Assembly: GCF_918797505.1 (NCBI RefSeq)
Contig: NC_092802.1
Coordinates: 17,939,883-18,003,882, forward strand
Origin: Bemisia tabaci
Lineage: Eukaryota > Arthropoda > Insecta > Hemiptera > Aleyrodidae
Length of the DNA: 64,000 bases
Direction: 5' to 3'
Part shown: in pieces, positions 33,825 through 44,969 of the stretch
Numbering within the stretch: position 1 is the stretch's first letter
Layout of the letters: every line of letters starts with the position of its first letter
The notes under the pieces: model-generated
Databases searched by the model: none
The model's input: the letters and a program-made list of their open reading frames with translations, nothing else
What the model was told of the DNA's origin: nothing
Translations under genes and position numbers: made by a program

Positions 33825-35418
33825 AATTGATGAATATTTTCTACATTTTTCCCGCCTCGGCAATTTTCAGCAAAGTTGGCTGAATTCCGCATGTGCAACA
33901 GACTCATTATGCTTACTGCGTCATCCGCGGTTTTATTTTTTTCTTTATTGTAATTTGTAGCAGTCAATGAATATTTCGCAGCTCATTCCCGCGGACGTTG
34001 AACTTGGACGCGAGGTTTCAGCGATGCGATGGAGCCCTGCTTGTGAGTTGTGTGCGCCGAATTGCATCGCGATCTCTCAGCGGAGTGCGAGACTCGGATG
34101 ATAAACAAAAAATTAACCTCTCTTCACCTCGTGCCTCACTCTGCATTCCGCCCAAGTCGTGAACCTTTCCGTTGCCAAATCGAGGCCCATCATCATTGCC
34201 CCGGAGTCCCAATTTTCGGAAGCATCTGTCTAGTCCAGTCAACGAAGGGAAAATAAGGGCTTTTAGTGGAACAAACTAGAAAAAAGCTTAATTTTTTACC
34301 ATCGATCATATACTTCAACAGTAGTGTTTTCCAAAAAGTCCTCTTTTTTGCTCCCTCTGCTTAACCCCCCCCCCCCCCCCCCCAAGCCCCCTAAAGTGCA
34401 AAAATTACCCATTTTTTTTAAATCTCTCCGTCTCCTCGCCTAATTAAGATAATCAACTGTGGTTTGTCTTAACACACTCTTTAAATGTCGGAAATTTTTA
34501 ATATTCTTCAGTTCTGGCTCTTAAGACCACTTAAAATTGGGTTTTTGCGGAAAAACTGAATTCGTCCATTAAGGAAGGTAAAAGTAGTTCGGAAAGGTAC
34601 ATAAAATTCTAAAAATCCAGTGATGGAGAATTTCAGGGTTTCTAGCGACCGAATTTTCTTTGGTGTCAGGGAATCTGCCAAAATTCGGCACGCCTGGGAA
34701 TTTTATTTTGCAAGCGACTACGTTCTTACATTATTACAATTTTTTACTCTTTCGTCCAATTGGAGAAGGCTGAGTGTTCAGCCGAAATGTTTTGGTTATT
34801 TTCGTGAGAATTAGCCTCGTTACCCGCTGTGTAATGTTAAATTTGTTTTATTATTCGTTGAGGACAGGTAATTTTTAGTTGACAATTTCGACAATCCTGC
34901 TTGTGTATTCCGCTCATCTATCCCTCCATAGATCATGAAGCTCCTGCAGAGAGAGACCGAGGGAGGGATTTGCGGTTTGACCTATCCATCCAGCCCTTGT
35001 TATATGTCACGAGAGACGCGATGGTCATCGGTTTTGTTCGATGTCACCGCCTACACCCCACAAGCTCTGAAAGTGCTATCAAAGTTGAAAGTTTAGGCCA
35101 CATTGATGTATGGTGGTGCAAGATATGATTATAGAGGAGGCCTCACCTCTGACCTCTGTAATTAGTCTAATTTTACATACATGCAGAGGTAGAGCTTAAT
35201 TAGCCTTCAGAGTTGCCACTCCGTGTAGAAACTTTCAGTGGTTTGTAAGTGAGTCTTTACCCTCACAATCAGGACAACCCTGTTTTCTTCGTGGAGATTT
35301 GAACTGACAAGGAGAGGGACTCCTATTTATAATCGTGTCTGGCGCTACCAATAATACGATATTCACATAGTGTCTACTGCTCTACTGTCAGTCAAAACCA
35401 AAAAAATGGGGAAATATC
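33824..35418. other. Intronic DNA with a poly(C) run
   Basis: A C run of about 17-18 bases lies near 34366-34383. No exon or element ends identified in the rest. Confidence 0.3.
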
Positions 35419-35610
35419 AGAAAATGGAGAATTGGCATGCAAATTTTTTCATTGCTTCATCTGAAAGTGCATAAAGAGTTGATTTCCCAGTATTTTTTAA
35501 ATTTTCTTCTGACGTGGGAAACAGTATAAAAATAGATTTTAAAGTGAGAAAATTCACCGCCTAGTGACGTTATGGCGGAATTTCCCATTTAAACAAACCT
35601 ATTTTAGCAG
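35419..35610 (-). repeat. Dispersed repeat (GAGAATTTGCAGGTG family), reversed partial copy
   Basis: Contains, in reverse orientation relative to 10115-10446, tgcatgcaaatttttt, cttcatctgaaagtgcataa, caccgcctagtgacgttatg and cccatttaaacaaacctatt. Only the 3' half is present; it runs directly into the palindrome at 35621. Confidence 0.6.
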
Positions 35611-35620
35611 ATTAGTTTTT

Positions 35621-35730
35621 CAAACGGAACTATGTGCATTATGACGTGAGCCCTGTCATGCGTATAGTTTTATGGGTCCTAGGGCTCACGTCATTATGCA
35701 CATGGTTCCGTTTGACAGAAATACGTCCAA
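35621..35730. repeat. Palindromic mini-element, copy 2
   Basis: AAACGGAACTATGTGCATTA then tgacgtgagccctg is mirrored by agggctcacgtcattatgca then catggttccgtttgacagaa / atacgtcc. Same as 11869 and 53490. Confidence 0.75.
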
Positions 35731-35766
35731 ATACAGTGGCAGCTCGGAGGTTCGGGCACAAAAGTA

Positions 35767-35995
35767 CACTAGAAAAAAAATACATTGGATCTGGAGTCCA
35801 GACTCTTGAAAACATTGACAAGAAAAAATACTCTTGATTCTATCGGATTTTTGCTTGAATCAAAACGAAATTCGCTTACATTAGGAGGCTTGGTTCTTGA
35901 TTTAAGCTAGATTCTTATTGAATCAAGAGTACTTTTTCTTGTCAATGTTTTCAAGATTCCGGACTCTAGATCCAATGTGATTTTTTTTTCCAGTG
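35767..35995. repeat. Foldback MITE, CACTGGAAAAAAAA family, copy 2, TA duplication
   Basis: 229 bp, palindromic, ends CACTAGAAAAAAAATACATT and TTTTTTTTTCCAGTG. TA lies on both sides, consistent with a Tc1/mariner-type TA duplication. The 51995 element of the related AAAAAAA-end type is also flanked by TA. Confidence 0.75.
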
Positions 35996-36149
35996 TAGTG
36001 CCGAACCTCTAAATAAAATTCGCTCACAGGCATTGAAATTTTTAGTGTTAAAATGTTGGTTATGCTTTTGGGCCCTGGGAGCTTCATATTTCGACCCGTC
36101 CGTGCTCTCCCTGTATCGATACTCTAATCCCAGCGAAGCAGGGCTCGAG

Positions 36150-36609
36150 TAGAGTCCCTTTATACTGAGAGTCAAGACAATTTGAATCCATTTCTGATTG
36201 GTTCCCGTATTCTAGGCCTTCACAGTGTCACAAACGGGAATAAAGATTACATTTTCACCGATTGCAAAGATTATTATTTAGAATGGACCAGGGAATTACG
36301 GGTTCGGCAAGGAACAAACGGAATGAGAGAAGGAATGGAGAAAGGAATTTGAGAATGGGCCGATGAAAGATTACGAAAAACGTTCAATTTGTGTAATCTT
36401 TATTCCCGTTTGTGACTCCATGAGGGGGTGTTGTTTTGACTTCAGTATAGACGCTATTAGTGGCGACGTCATTATAGGGATTCTCCATTATATCGAATTG
36501 GATCCAAACAATAACATTGGCATAACCTCTTTCAATGCTACCAATGCGAAAAAATCGATAAATATCGCTTTTCTGTGACGTTGCACTAATAGCGTCTATA
36601 AAGGGACTC
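36150..36609. repeat. CCCTTTATACTGAGAG MITE with nested TIR insert
   Basis: Starts TAGAGTCCCTTTATACTGAG; the family text runs to 'gttgttttgacttcagta', breaks, and resumes at 36600 with taaagggactc. The DNA on either side is itself a direct repeat of about 43 bp (ctgtatcgatactctaat ... gcagggctcgag), at 36111-36154 and 36610-36653. Confidence 0.75.
36446..36600. repeat. Nested MITE, TAGACGCTATTAGTG family
   Basis: Ends TATAGACGCTATTAGTG and CACTAATAGCGTCTATA inverted, with sub-terminal gcgacgtca / tgacgt. It interrupts the sequence cagtataaaggg at its TATA, consistent with a TA (or TATA) duplication. About 155 bp, only copy in the window. Confidence 0.75.
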
Positions 36610-36783
36610 AACCTGTATCGATGCTCTAATATTAGCGAAGCAGGGCTCGAGGAGAGTGAGGGCCGGTCGCGTCGTGCAGAGAGTGACGTGAACGCGGGTT
36701 TTTTGGTCGGACGCGGGGTCGGGTCGCGCCTCGCACGTGCCGTGTGACGTCGGACGCTCGCGCGATCCACACGCAATATAGCT
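36610..36783. other. CpG-rich spacer
   Basis: Short GC-rich stretch (gggccggtcgcgtcgtgcag ... gtcggacgctcgcgcgatcc) between two elements; nothing assigned. Confidence 0.4.
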
Positions 36784-37739
36784 ACGGAACCTTAGGCGCG
36801 TCTGGACGCGGCGTCCTGGACGCCGGCGGAAAATGCTGCTACCGAGTCGAGGGCGAGAAGACGCTCACATTTTAGAGCACGGCACCTTAGGAGCGGAATC
36901 CGTGGATTTTTTCCGCTCTGTCCGCCGTCAATTTCTCGAATTTTCGTTGATCGGACAGTATGCTCTGGGCCGCGAAAATGGCTGTACGCGCTTTTTTTTA
37001 GGAGGGTGTGGATTCGATCGACAAAAATCGACCGAAAAATAAAAACGTGAATCGATCGACACTAATCGATGGACAAATTACTAAAAAACGGGTGTCGATT
37101 CGATCGACAAAAAATGTGGATCGATAGACGAGAAATGATTGACAATTAAAAGGAAAACCGGTATCTAGTCAATCGACATGAATCGATCGAAAAACCAAAA
37201 CGTGAACCAATCGACGTAATTCGATCGATTCACAACTTGGTCGATCGATTCACGGGTTTGTCGATCAACTCACAGGTTTGTCGATCGACTCATAGGTTTG
37301 TCGATCGATTCGCAGGTTTGTCGATCGACTCATAGGTTTGTCGATCGATTCACAGGTTTGTCAATAGACTCACAGGTTTGTCGATCTATCCACGGCTTTT
37401 GTCGATTGATTCACGGGTGGGTCGGTCGATCCACGGCTCTTGTCGATCGATTCACGGAATTTTCGATCGATTCGCGGCTTTTGTCGATCAATTCACGGCC
37501 TTTGTGATCGATTCGTGGGTTTGTCGAACTAAACACATTCAAAAATCGGTAGGAAAGGCAGCGGACTGAGCGGAATTTCTCGGCGTCTTCGCTCCGATCT
37601 GTTCGCGACAGATCGGAGCGTCCTCGATCGGCGTTTTCCGCAGCGTCTCTTCGCCGCTAAGGTGCCGTCCCCGCGCAAAAATCATTAGACAGATTTATCG
37701 GCGTCTGGACGCCGCGTCCAGACGCGCCTAAGGTTCCGT
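36784..37739. mobile_element. ~955-bp TIR element carrying a satellite array
   Basis: The left end TACGGAACCTTAGGCGCGTC, then tggacgcggcgtcc, is the inverse of the right end ggacgccgcgtcca then GACGCGCCTAAGGTTCCGTA. A second inner pair (cacggcaccttaggagcgg / gccgctaaggtgccg) lies about 100 bp inside. The centre is filled by TCGATCGATTCACGG-type repeats. No transposase. Non-autonomous; superfamily not assigned, target duplication unclear. Confidence 0.8.
37010..37530. repeat. GTCGATCGATTCACAGGTTT array inside the TIR element
   Basis: From about 37010 to 37220 the units read in one orientation (cgtgaatcgatcgacac); from 37225 to 37530 they read in the other (TTGTCGATCGATTCACAGGT), about 15 units of 20-22 bp. 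The motif matches the separate array at 26084-26405. Confidence 0.8.
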
Positions 37740-37870
37740 ACCTTTTCCGTCGCGCGGCTCCACGCGCCACGCGACGTCAACGATTCGGATCGATTCGCAT
37801 TCCCACAGCGATGCCGGGTCCTTCTTCCAGCGTCCGAAGCTCGTGTCTCCTGGAGGTCTGTCTGCAGATC

Positions 37871-38445
37871 CGGGAAAGCCGGGAAAAGTGCGGAATTTTA
37901 TGACTGTGCCGGAATAATAATTAAAGAATCCCGGAAAAGCCGGAAAAATTGCGGAATTTTATGACTGGGCCGGAATTATGAAAGAATTCCGGAAAAAGTG
38001 TGGAATTTGGATGATTGGGCCGGAATCATGAAAGAATTCCGGAAAAGCCGGAAAAAGTGCAGAATTTTTATGACTGAGCTGGATTTATGAAAGAATCCCG
38101 GAAAAGCCGGGAATAGTGGGGAATTTTTATGACTGGGCCGGAATAATGCAAGAATTCTGGAGAGGCCGGAAGAAGTGCGGAATTTTTATGATTGGGCCGG
38201 AATCATGGAGGGATTCAGGAAGAAGTGCGAAATTTGGATCATTGGGCCGGAATCATAAAGAATTTCCGAAAACCTGTAAAAAGTGTGGAATTTTGTTGAC
38301 CGGCTCGGAATCATGCAATAAATTCTGGAAAAGCCGGGAAAATTGCGGAATTTTGATGACCGGGCCGGAATCATGGAAGAATTCTGGAAACGCCGGAAAA
38401 ATTTGATGACTGGGCCGGAATAATGAAAGAACCCGGGAAATTGAA
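37871..38445. repeat. ~60-bp tandem array, about 10 units
   Basis: Unit pattern GGAAAAGCCGGAAAAAGTGC then ggaatttttatgactgggcc then ggaatcatgaaagaattcc, with units of 50-61 bp and 10-20% differences. Length changes come mainly from loss of the 'aaagccgg' part. Non-coding; frames through it are repeats of the unit. Confidence 0.8.
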
Positions 38446-38866
38446 TGTAGCCTCCGAAAAATTTAAAGAAATCAGTCTGTAAAGTTAGAAAGTTTCGGAG
38501 ATTTTCAAACTTCACGAAGGAGGTACGCATTTTTCGAATTCTGGCATCGACGTTTTGATTTCCAACGTTAGTAGGCGATTCCCTCGTGGCACGATTTTGC
38601 ATCCTTGTCCCACCTGGTGCGCCACCGTCGCGCGCGGCACGCTTCAAATCAGCCTCATTTGTTTATCGCGGCACCCACTCAACGCTGCCAAATCTCAGCC
38701 GATATCTCCCAAGTTCTCGTCAGCACAATAGGCAAATTCGCCCACGAAATTCGGCAATACTGCCCACACTTGTTAACGCGAATTCGATTGTAGGTCATTA
38801 GTGTGTGTGTGTGGTGCCGAATAAATCGATACACCCCCCCCCCCCCCTCGCCCCCTCCGATCCTTA
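38446..38866. other. Intronic DNA with poly(C) run
   Basis: A C run of about 15 lies near 38833-38847, just before the MITE at 38867. Nothing else assigned. Confidence 0.35.
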
Positions 38867-39045
38867 CTGCCGTGCTAAGGAAGAACGCCGTATGAGCCTT
38901 CAGACGTTGTCAAGTTTTCTCTGATAAAAACCTCGATAAAATTTCGAGGAAAAATATGCATGAATGTTGTTAAAAATACATGTTTTATCAAGGGAAATTT
39001 GGCTACTCTCGAATGTTCATACGGCGTTCTTCCCTAGCACGGCAG
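38867..39045. repeat. MITE, CTGCCGTGCTAAGGAA family
   Basis: Termini CTGCCGTGCTAAGGAAGAAC (then gccgtatgagccttcagacg) and catacggcgttcttcccta then GCACGGCAG are inverted. 179 bp, shorter than the 53677 copy because the middle is missing. Non-coding. Confidence 0.8.
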
Positions 39046-39164
39046 TCATTTAGTGTCTCAAAGGTAGATGGTGCGCTCAGCATTTTTCTTAGGTTAATGT
39101 CATACTTTATGGTTTGGTTCAGACGAGTAATGTCATTTATTTGACGAGGTCGGAAACAAAATTG

Positions 39165-39478
39165 TCTGCAGGGAGAGCCAGGAAGTGTTAGGGAAAAAAT
39201 TGTCATCCTTATTTGATTTTTAGAAAACAATTCCACCAAACATATACCACTCAGTGCATAGAACTTATTTAACGAATGGCGAAGGACCAGGTACAAACAT
39301 CACGTGTATAAGTATTCATCCTCAAATCAATATTTTCCCATAAAACTATTTCATGTCTTTCTAATATACCCACTTATGTTCTTGTGGAATGTGGAAGGGA
39401 ATTCGATCATTTTGTCAGGACATCATGACACTCGCAGGGAATGTAATTTTTAAAAATTCTAATGGCAACCCTACAGCA
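39165..39478. repeat. Degenerate GTTGCCACAG-family copy
   Basis: gagccaggaagtgttaggga, then gtcatccttatttgattttt, and ends with tgtcaggacatcatgacact, gcagggaatgtaatttttaa and TGGCAACCCTACAG. It follows the family order, but the left terminus is not recognisable. Confidence 0.5.
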
Positions 39479-41085
39479 GGGTGATTTAATGACTGGATTA
39501 TGAGGTCCGTAGAGTGCGATTTTTATTGCTGGGTTGCAAAAGTTCGTTAACGATCGAGATCCAGGCAAAACTTTTTCTCTCCTCAAAGCAGCCTTTTTTC
39601 CGCATGCCAACAAACTTTCTTGGCTCTCCATGAATTAATAATGGTATCCGCAAGAAGTATTGATTTCCCCCCTGAAAATATCCGCAATGTTTTAATGGAG
39701 ATAGTTTATGGAAATTAGTGCTTTGATGGAATTTTGTGTCAAAACTCTTGAAAATTGTATATTGTATAGATGGGCAGGAGTCAACTTCAATTTTTGAAAA
39801 TTTTCGCTCAGTTTCTCTCTCTTTTCTAACTTGTTATTTTAATAGTTTACTCGAGACTAAAATCTGATCCCGGGTAGTACAAAAATGAAGCCTTGAAATT
39901 ACTGCATTTTTAGCAAAATAAAGTAGAAATTTTCACCATTCCAGACCTCAATTAATCGGCGGTTGAAGAGCTTATTGTTTGTTTGGGTTCAAATCGATAA
40001 ACTGAAAATATGACTTGAGTGAGAACTATCTTGACGCACGTCTACAATAATCCGATCGTCCCCGGTTCGTGCGGTAAAGTTGTATTTTGTCGTGTTGCTG
40101 TCATTTATTTCTCTTATCAGTCTTAACGTCACGATTTTTTATTGAGGTAGGTGATGGTGATGACTTAATTATAACGGACGTGGCACAAAATAAATAATAA
40201 AAGACCACTCTCGAATTATCCGTCTCCTTTTTCCTAACATATCCAATAAGGCCACTGATATCAATAGCCGCTATTTTTGGCAGCAAATTCCTGCATTTTT
40301 AATGTAATCTGCAACTCTCATTTTTAGTCCTCTAATTGCCCCATCATTTAGACGTGAGTGATGCATTATTTATTCACGTCAGGGTATTAATAACTTGAGT
40401 TTGGTCGACGTTGCCAAGTTTGTCCAAGCTTTTCCATGTTCGCACCCTTTTGATTTTGGATACTTTCAAGGTAGAAAATTGAAAAATATTTTCTCTCGTG
40501 CAGAGCGCATGTGCCAAATTCACCATTTACTGATTTTTTTCTTTTTCTTTCTTCACTTGCTCTCTCTCTCTCTCACCATGCTCCTCCCCCGTGAAAAGAT
40601 TTTGTCTATTCAATTGCGTACAAGTGCCCCTTCAGTTCAGTTTAATCCTGGCCAGGGTACATCAGGTAGTTCTTCAACAGGTTTCTTGCAAAATTTTTGT
40701 CACACATCATGAACTTTGAGTTGAATTTTCCAACCTACTCGTTCTAGTTGCGTCAAATTAACCAGATCGTATCTTCTTCCTTCTTCTCAAGTATTTTTAG
40801 TAGTTTAGTATAAATATGTTTCTACGAAACGAACTAATTTGGCTATTTCTCTCTTTTGTTGCAGGTATGTAGCTCTCGTTTTTTGGCGTACCCTAGCGAA
40901 TCAACTTAGTCCAAATTTTGTCACTAAATCAGGTAAATTTTGCATCGCGGTGACTTAAAAAGTGGATTTTTGGGGAAAATATTGGCACAATTTGAACACA
41001 GCTACCTGAAAAACTCAAATTGCAAGGTTTAAATAAACATACAAATCTGATTTAATGCCGCTTAAATGGAGCTGTGGGACCATAA
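39479..41085. other. Intronic DNA, nothing assigned
   Basis: AT-rich, no element ends. A pyrimidine-rich ctctctctctct tract lies at about 40560-40575. No exon flanked by good splice sites and open in frame was found. Confidence 0.35.
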
Positions 41086-41325
41086 TGCCGTGCTAAAGAA
41101 AAACACCGTATGAACATTGGAGAGTTGCCAAATTTTCTCAAGGAATATGTTTATTTTTAAGGAGAGTTATGAATATTTTCTAGCTAATTCAGTTCTGATT
41201 GCGAATAAAATCCTCTGAAAAATTGGAGGAAAAATATTCACAGATTTCCCCTTATATTCGAATTTTATCAAGAGCAATTCGGCAACGTCTGAAGGCTCAT
41301 ACGGCGTTCTTTCTTAGCACGGCAG
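41086..41325. repeat. MITE, TGCCGTGCTAAGGAA family
   Basis: Ends TGCCGTGCTAAAGAAAAACA (then ccgtatgaacattgg) and ctcatacggcgttctttct then TAGCACGGCAG. About 240 bp with the family middle (aaaatattcacagatttccc). Confidence 0.75.
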
Positions 41326-41475
41326 CCTAGTGCGGCGCGGAAAGCATACCAGCGCCTTACAAGACCGCAGGATACTTCATGCACTGCGCGCACAGCACGG
41401 TATGCACGCGGCGCGTAGCAGCGCCTTACAAGACCGCAGGATACTGCATGCATTGCGCGTAAACCACGGTGCTCG
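41326..41475. repeat. Tandem pair of AGCGCCTTACAAGACCGCAG module
   Basis: AGCGCCTTACAAGACCGCAG then gatacttcatgcactgcgcg and cacagcacggt is followed 65 bp later by a second copy. It is the reverse of the GCGTGAAGTATT / TAGGCGC module seen at 21955 and 23074. Confidence 0.65.
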
Positions 41476-43021
41476 CTCAAGTCGTTGAAAGTAGAAAGTC
41501 GTATTTTCCTGGTATCGAACCTACCCCGGTGTACACTATTTTCGAACAGTGCACGTTTGCAATTCTAGGATCACAGGACTAAAAAAATTTGTTTTCCGGT
41601 GAAAACATAACGTACGAGTGGATATTTTCCAAGGTGGAATGCTGTTACGCTCTATCGTTTGGAAGACGCCGAACTTAGCTAACTTCCAGGGAGAAAAAGT
41701 AGATATTTTTTTATCACAATTGTGGCAAAATTTTCAAGGAGATATTATTGGTATTACATTCACACTAAAATGAATGCTAACAATCTACCCTAACTTCGGC
41801 AGTTTTTGCAAAATGACCCAGGTACGCCTATGGCTGTTATCGAAAGTCAAATGGGAGGGGGGGGGGGGGGGGCTGCTGACGATTTCCCGGGCCGCTTCGA
41901 GGAGCCAGTTCGCCTCTGATCACTTGAATCCCATTTGCCATTAAAATGAGTTGTGACTGGCCAGTGTCTTGTGGCATCATCTACCAAACGCGGAAGTGAA
42001 TTGTTGAGCCGTTGCCAATATTTCCAGCACAAACTGCACAGACCGTGAATCATTTGTTAGTGCATTAAACGGTGGATAGTTGGAAGCCAACTGAATAATG
42101 TGTTCCATGGCATATTGCGGATGTTCGTTTGATTGTGAAAGGCTTTATCATGCTTGACCAGTAAATCTCTCTCTAATTTACGGGCTAGTTTCTACCGCCC
42201 GCTCACAGTGCCGGCAAGCACGAAATTGAAATTTTGGTGTCACTGCCTAAGAGAGTGTTCAAGTTGTCATTTTCAGGGCTCAGGATCATCGCTTAAAATG
42301 CGGAGACTCAAAGCACTCTACTAGCCTAAAAATTAACTCCACCGCTTGATTTGTTGGGCTGCTGGGAATGTTTTCGGGCGAACAGTTAAATTTCGATTGT
42401 TCAAACGAACTCGACAAAAATCGATCTTTTTACGAATTAAGAGAAAGGACTTTTTATCGATCCTTAAGAATTTTTTATGCACGTTTACAGTAGTTGAAAT
42501 TATTAAGTCCGCCTTACGCTGATTTTAGTTTATGATCAGATAGTGATTGCATCGAAGCAAGCGAGAGAAGAGGTAAAAGGTTAGATCGACCGTCAGTTCT
42601 CCTTCATTGAATGCAATTTGAGCGACACAGACGTTAAAAAGTTGTATCCTACTTTTACGCTCCCACAGACCGCGGAAGTTTGACTAATCAAGGTCGGTGA
42701 ATAATATCAGTTTCATGAACTCTAGCGTAAAATTTTGACGGGCTGAGTAAATTGAAATATGAAATTACAATGTGATAATTTCATCGAGTAATCTGTGTGC
42801 ACGGATTTTCGTGATTGATTTTTGGTTCTTATGAACATTACAATGGCAACGATAGGTGAAATTGTTGGGAATTTACTCTTTTTCAGCTTTTCTAATTTAA
42901 TTTTTTGTTTGAGCTTATGTTATTGTTTTGATACTGTTTTGATCTGATTGTTTTGATCAAACTATACATCGGACCGCTGTCAAATACGATCCACTGCTTA
43001 TGTCTTCTCGGAAAATATTAA
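41476..43021. other. Intronic DNA with a poly(G) run
   Basis: A G run of about 16 lies near 41857-41872. Otherwise no repeat ends or exon candidates. Confidence 0.3.
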
Positions 43022-43230
43022 ATTGTTGACTTAACAATTCAATTGCTAAAAAAAGTGACTGCAATGTTTCAATGTAGATTTTACAACAAAAAAATGATAC
43101 CTCAACCATCCTCGTGGTTAAATTAGCTTACAATAGTGGTTAAAGTAGAATTTTTTTTGTCGTAAAATCTACATTGAAACATTGCAGTCACTTTTTTTAG
43201 CAATCGAATCGTTGAATCAGCAACTTAATT
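43022..43230. repeat. Foldback element with ~65-bp arms
   Basis: Left ttgctaaaaaaagtgactgc, aatgtttcaatgtagatttt, acaacaaaaaaa; right ttttttttgtcgtaaaatct, acattgaaacattgcagtca, ctttttttagcaat. Nearly perfect pairing. The loop is AT-rich, about 65 bp. The only copy in the window. Confidence 0.8.
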
Positions 43231-43637
43231 TTTTCTGAGTAACTCTCAGTATACAGGGACTCTAGCGTACGCCCATTTCGTTACGTCTCAAAATTATTAG
43301 GACCATCCCGTTGATGATCGAACCCAAATTCTCGAAGCGCCAAGCGCGAATCACCCGGAGCAAGGAGTTTGTTTACTCCGCAATCAAGGTTATCGACGGG
43401 AATGTTTTTCGTTTTCTCGTGGAGACACGGCGGCAAACGCTGTTACCGTCACGTAGTTAAGCGGCTCGTAACATGTGTCTCGAGGAGGTGGGAGGGATTG
43501 CGAAATGGCGGAAACGGAAAGGCGGCGAATCTCGAATTGGCGATCGCGAATCGCGACCCCGCAATGTGGGTCAGCGGGCCCGGGCCGGTGACCGTGGCGT
43601 CTGTGGCGTCGCACAGGGGCCCTTAATGTTTCTGCGA
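43231..43637. other. GC-richer DNA, short MITE-end fragment
   Basis: 43240-43265 reads actctcagtatacagggact, then ctag, an isolated end of the CCCTTTATACTGAGAG family. The rest is CpG-richer with no defensible exon. Confidence 0.4.
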
Positions 43638-44380
43638 CGTTCGGTCCTCTCTCAGCTCTCTTGTTGTTCGCAACGTAATTCGTTGGCCGACATATTTCGT
43701 GTCAGAACGACTTGCGATATATCGTATCGCAATGGACCACTAGACAAGGTTACGAATTTAAGGTGATTCGATGGACGCCATATTTTATGTACTTGCGATT
43801 TATCGTATCGCAATGGACCACTAGACAAGGTACGAATTTAAGGTGCTTTGATGGACGCCATATTTTGTGTCAGAACGGCATGCGATATATCGCATCAATT
43901 GGTTCCATTTTTTCAGCTACTCGTCATTTTTCTCCAATTTTGAGATCGCAATTCTGTTGTCAGGAGACCATAGCACTCACCAATTTAACGAAGATATTCA
44001 ACGTAATAAAGGCGTGTTTTTTTTTAGAGAGAAAACATCGCATTCGATACTGATATCGAAACTGCACTCGAATGTGATATTTTCTCTCTAAAAAAAACCA
44101 CGCTTTTATTACGTTGAATTTCTTTGTTAAAAGAGGGCTTTAGTCTCCTGACAACAGAATTGCGATCTCACAATTAGAGAAAAATGACGAGTAGCTGGCA
44201 AAATGGAACCAATTGATGCGATATATCGCATGCCGTTCTGACACAAAATATGACGTCCATCGAATCACCTTAAGGTTTCTGCGAAGTTCGGTCCTTTCAG
44301 CTCTCTTGTTCGCAACGTAATTCGATGGCCGATATATTTTGTATGTCAGAACGACTTGCGATACATCGTATCGCAATTGT
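43638..44380. repeat. Large palindrome with tandem 82-bp flank
   Basis: 43840-44278 is a palindrome centred near 44055. Arms contain gtgtcagaacggcatgcgat / atcgcatgccgttctgacac, ctactcgtcatttttctcca / gagaaaaatgacgagtagct, and ggcgtgttttttttta / taaaaaaaaccacgc. Left of it an 82-bp unit (acttgcgatatatcgtatcg, caatggaccactagacaagg ...) is repeated in tandem at 43709 and 43791. A gaagttcggtcctctctcag block appears at both outer flanks (43638 and 44285) in the same direction. Confidence 0.75.
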
Positions 44381-44721
44381 CGATCTCGTTCGTCCATGAC
44401 TGTTTACCAGATAGGATTCGTGTGTTTCAATTGAGACACAGTCTAAATGTCAAATTGCACCGTTCTTTCGTTATTGAAAGGGTTTAAAATAGCTTCTCCT
44501 AATTCATCTGACGTGCTTATGTCGCTGGCGTTGAGCTCTCTCTTTGATCGTGGCTGTATCAGCATTTTCAGAAAAATGGTTTCTTATCCCTTCGCCACAA
44601 TTCCCCTCGAATGTCCTCGGGAAATGTTTCGAAAAAGGTCTTAAGAAGTGAAACCTTTTTCGATCTCACTCGAGGATAGATTGAATCAACAAGATACCCG
44701 AATATGGTAACTTTGAGTGTC
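44381..44721. other. Intronic DNA, nothing assigned
   Basis: No recognisable repeats or exons. Confidence 0.3.
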
Positions 44722-44882
44722 CCAGCGGACTGATTATTGAAAATGATAGACAAAGCGATAGACAAAGACCTACCTCCTTTGTCCATTGCAACCACCCGCC
44801 TCCATCAATAGGATCCCTCCACATCTCTTTAGTCTGCTTGGTCTACAGCTTTGTCAATCAATTTCAATAATCGGCCTGCAGG
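44722..44882. repeat. Foldback, GCGGGCTGATTATTGAAATT family, short copy
   Basis: AGCGGACTGATTATTGAAAA, tgatagacaaagcgatagac against gtctacagctttgtcaatca, ATTTCAATAATCGGCCTGCA. About 160 bp; the middle is shorter than in 11134 and 58488. Confidence 0.7.
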
Positions 44883-44969
44883 AGAGGTAGCTGTGCCTTA
44901 CCCTCTCGGCCCTAATTTAGAACCAATCCTTGGCAACTGTTGCTTGAGACTATCAAATCTGCTATCCAT

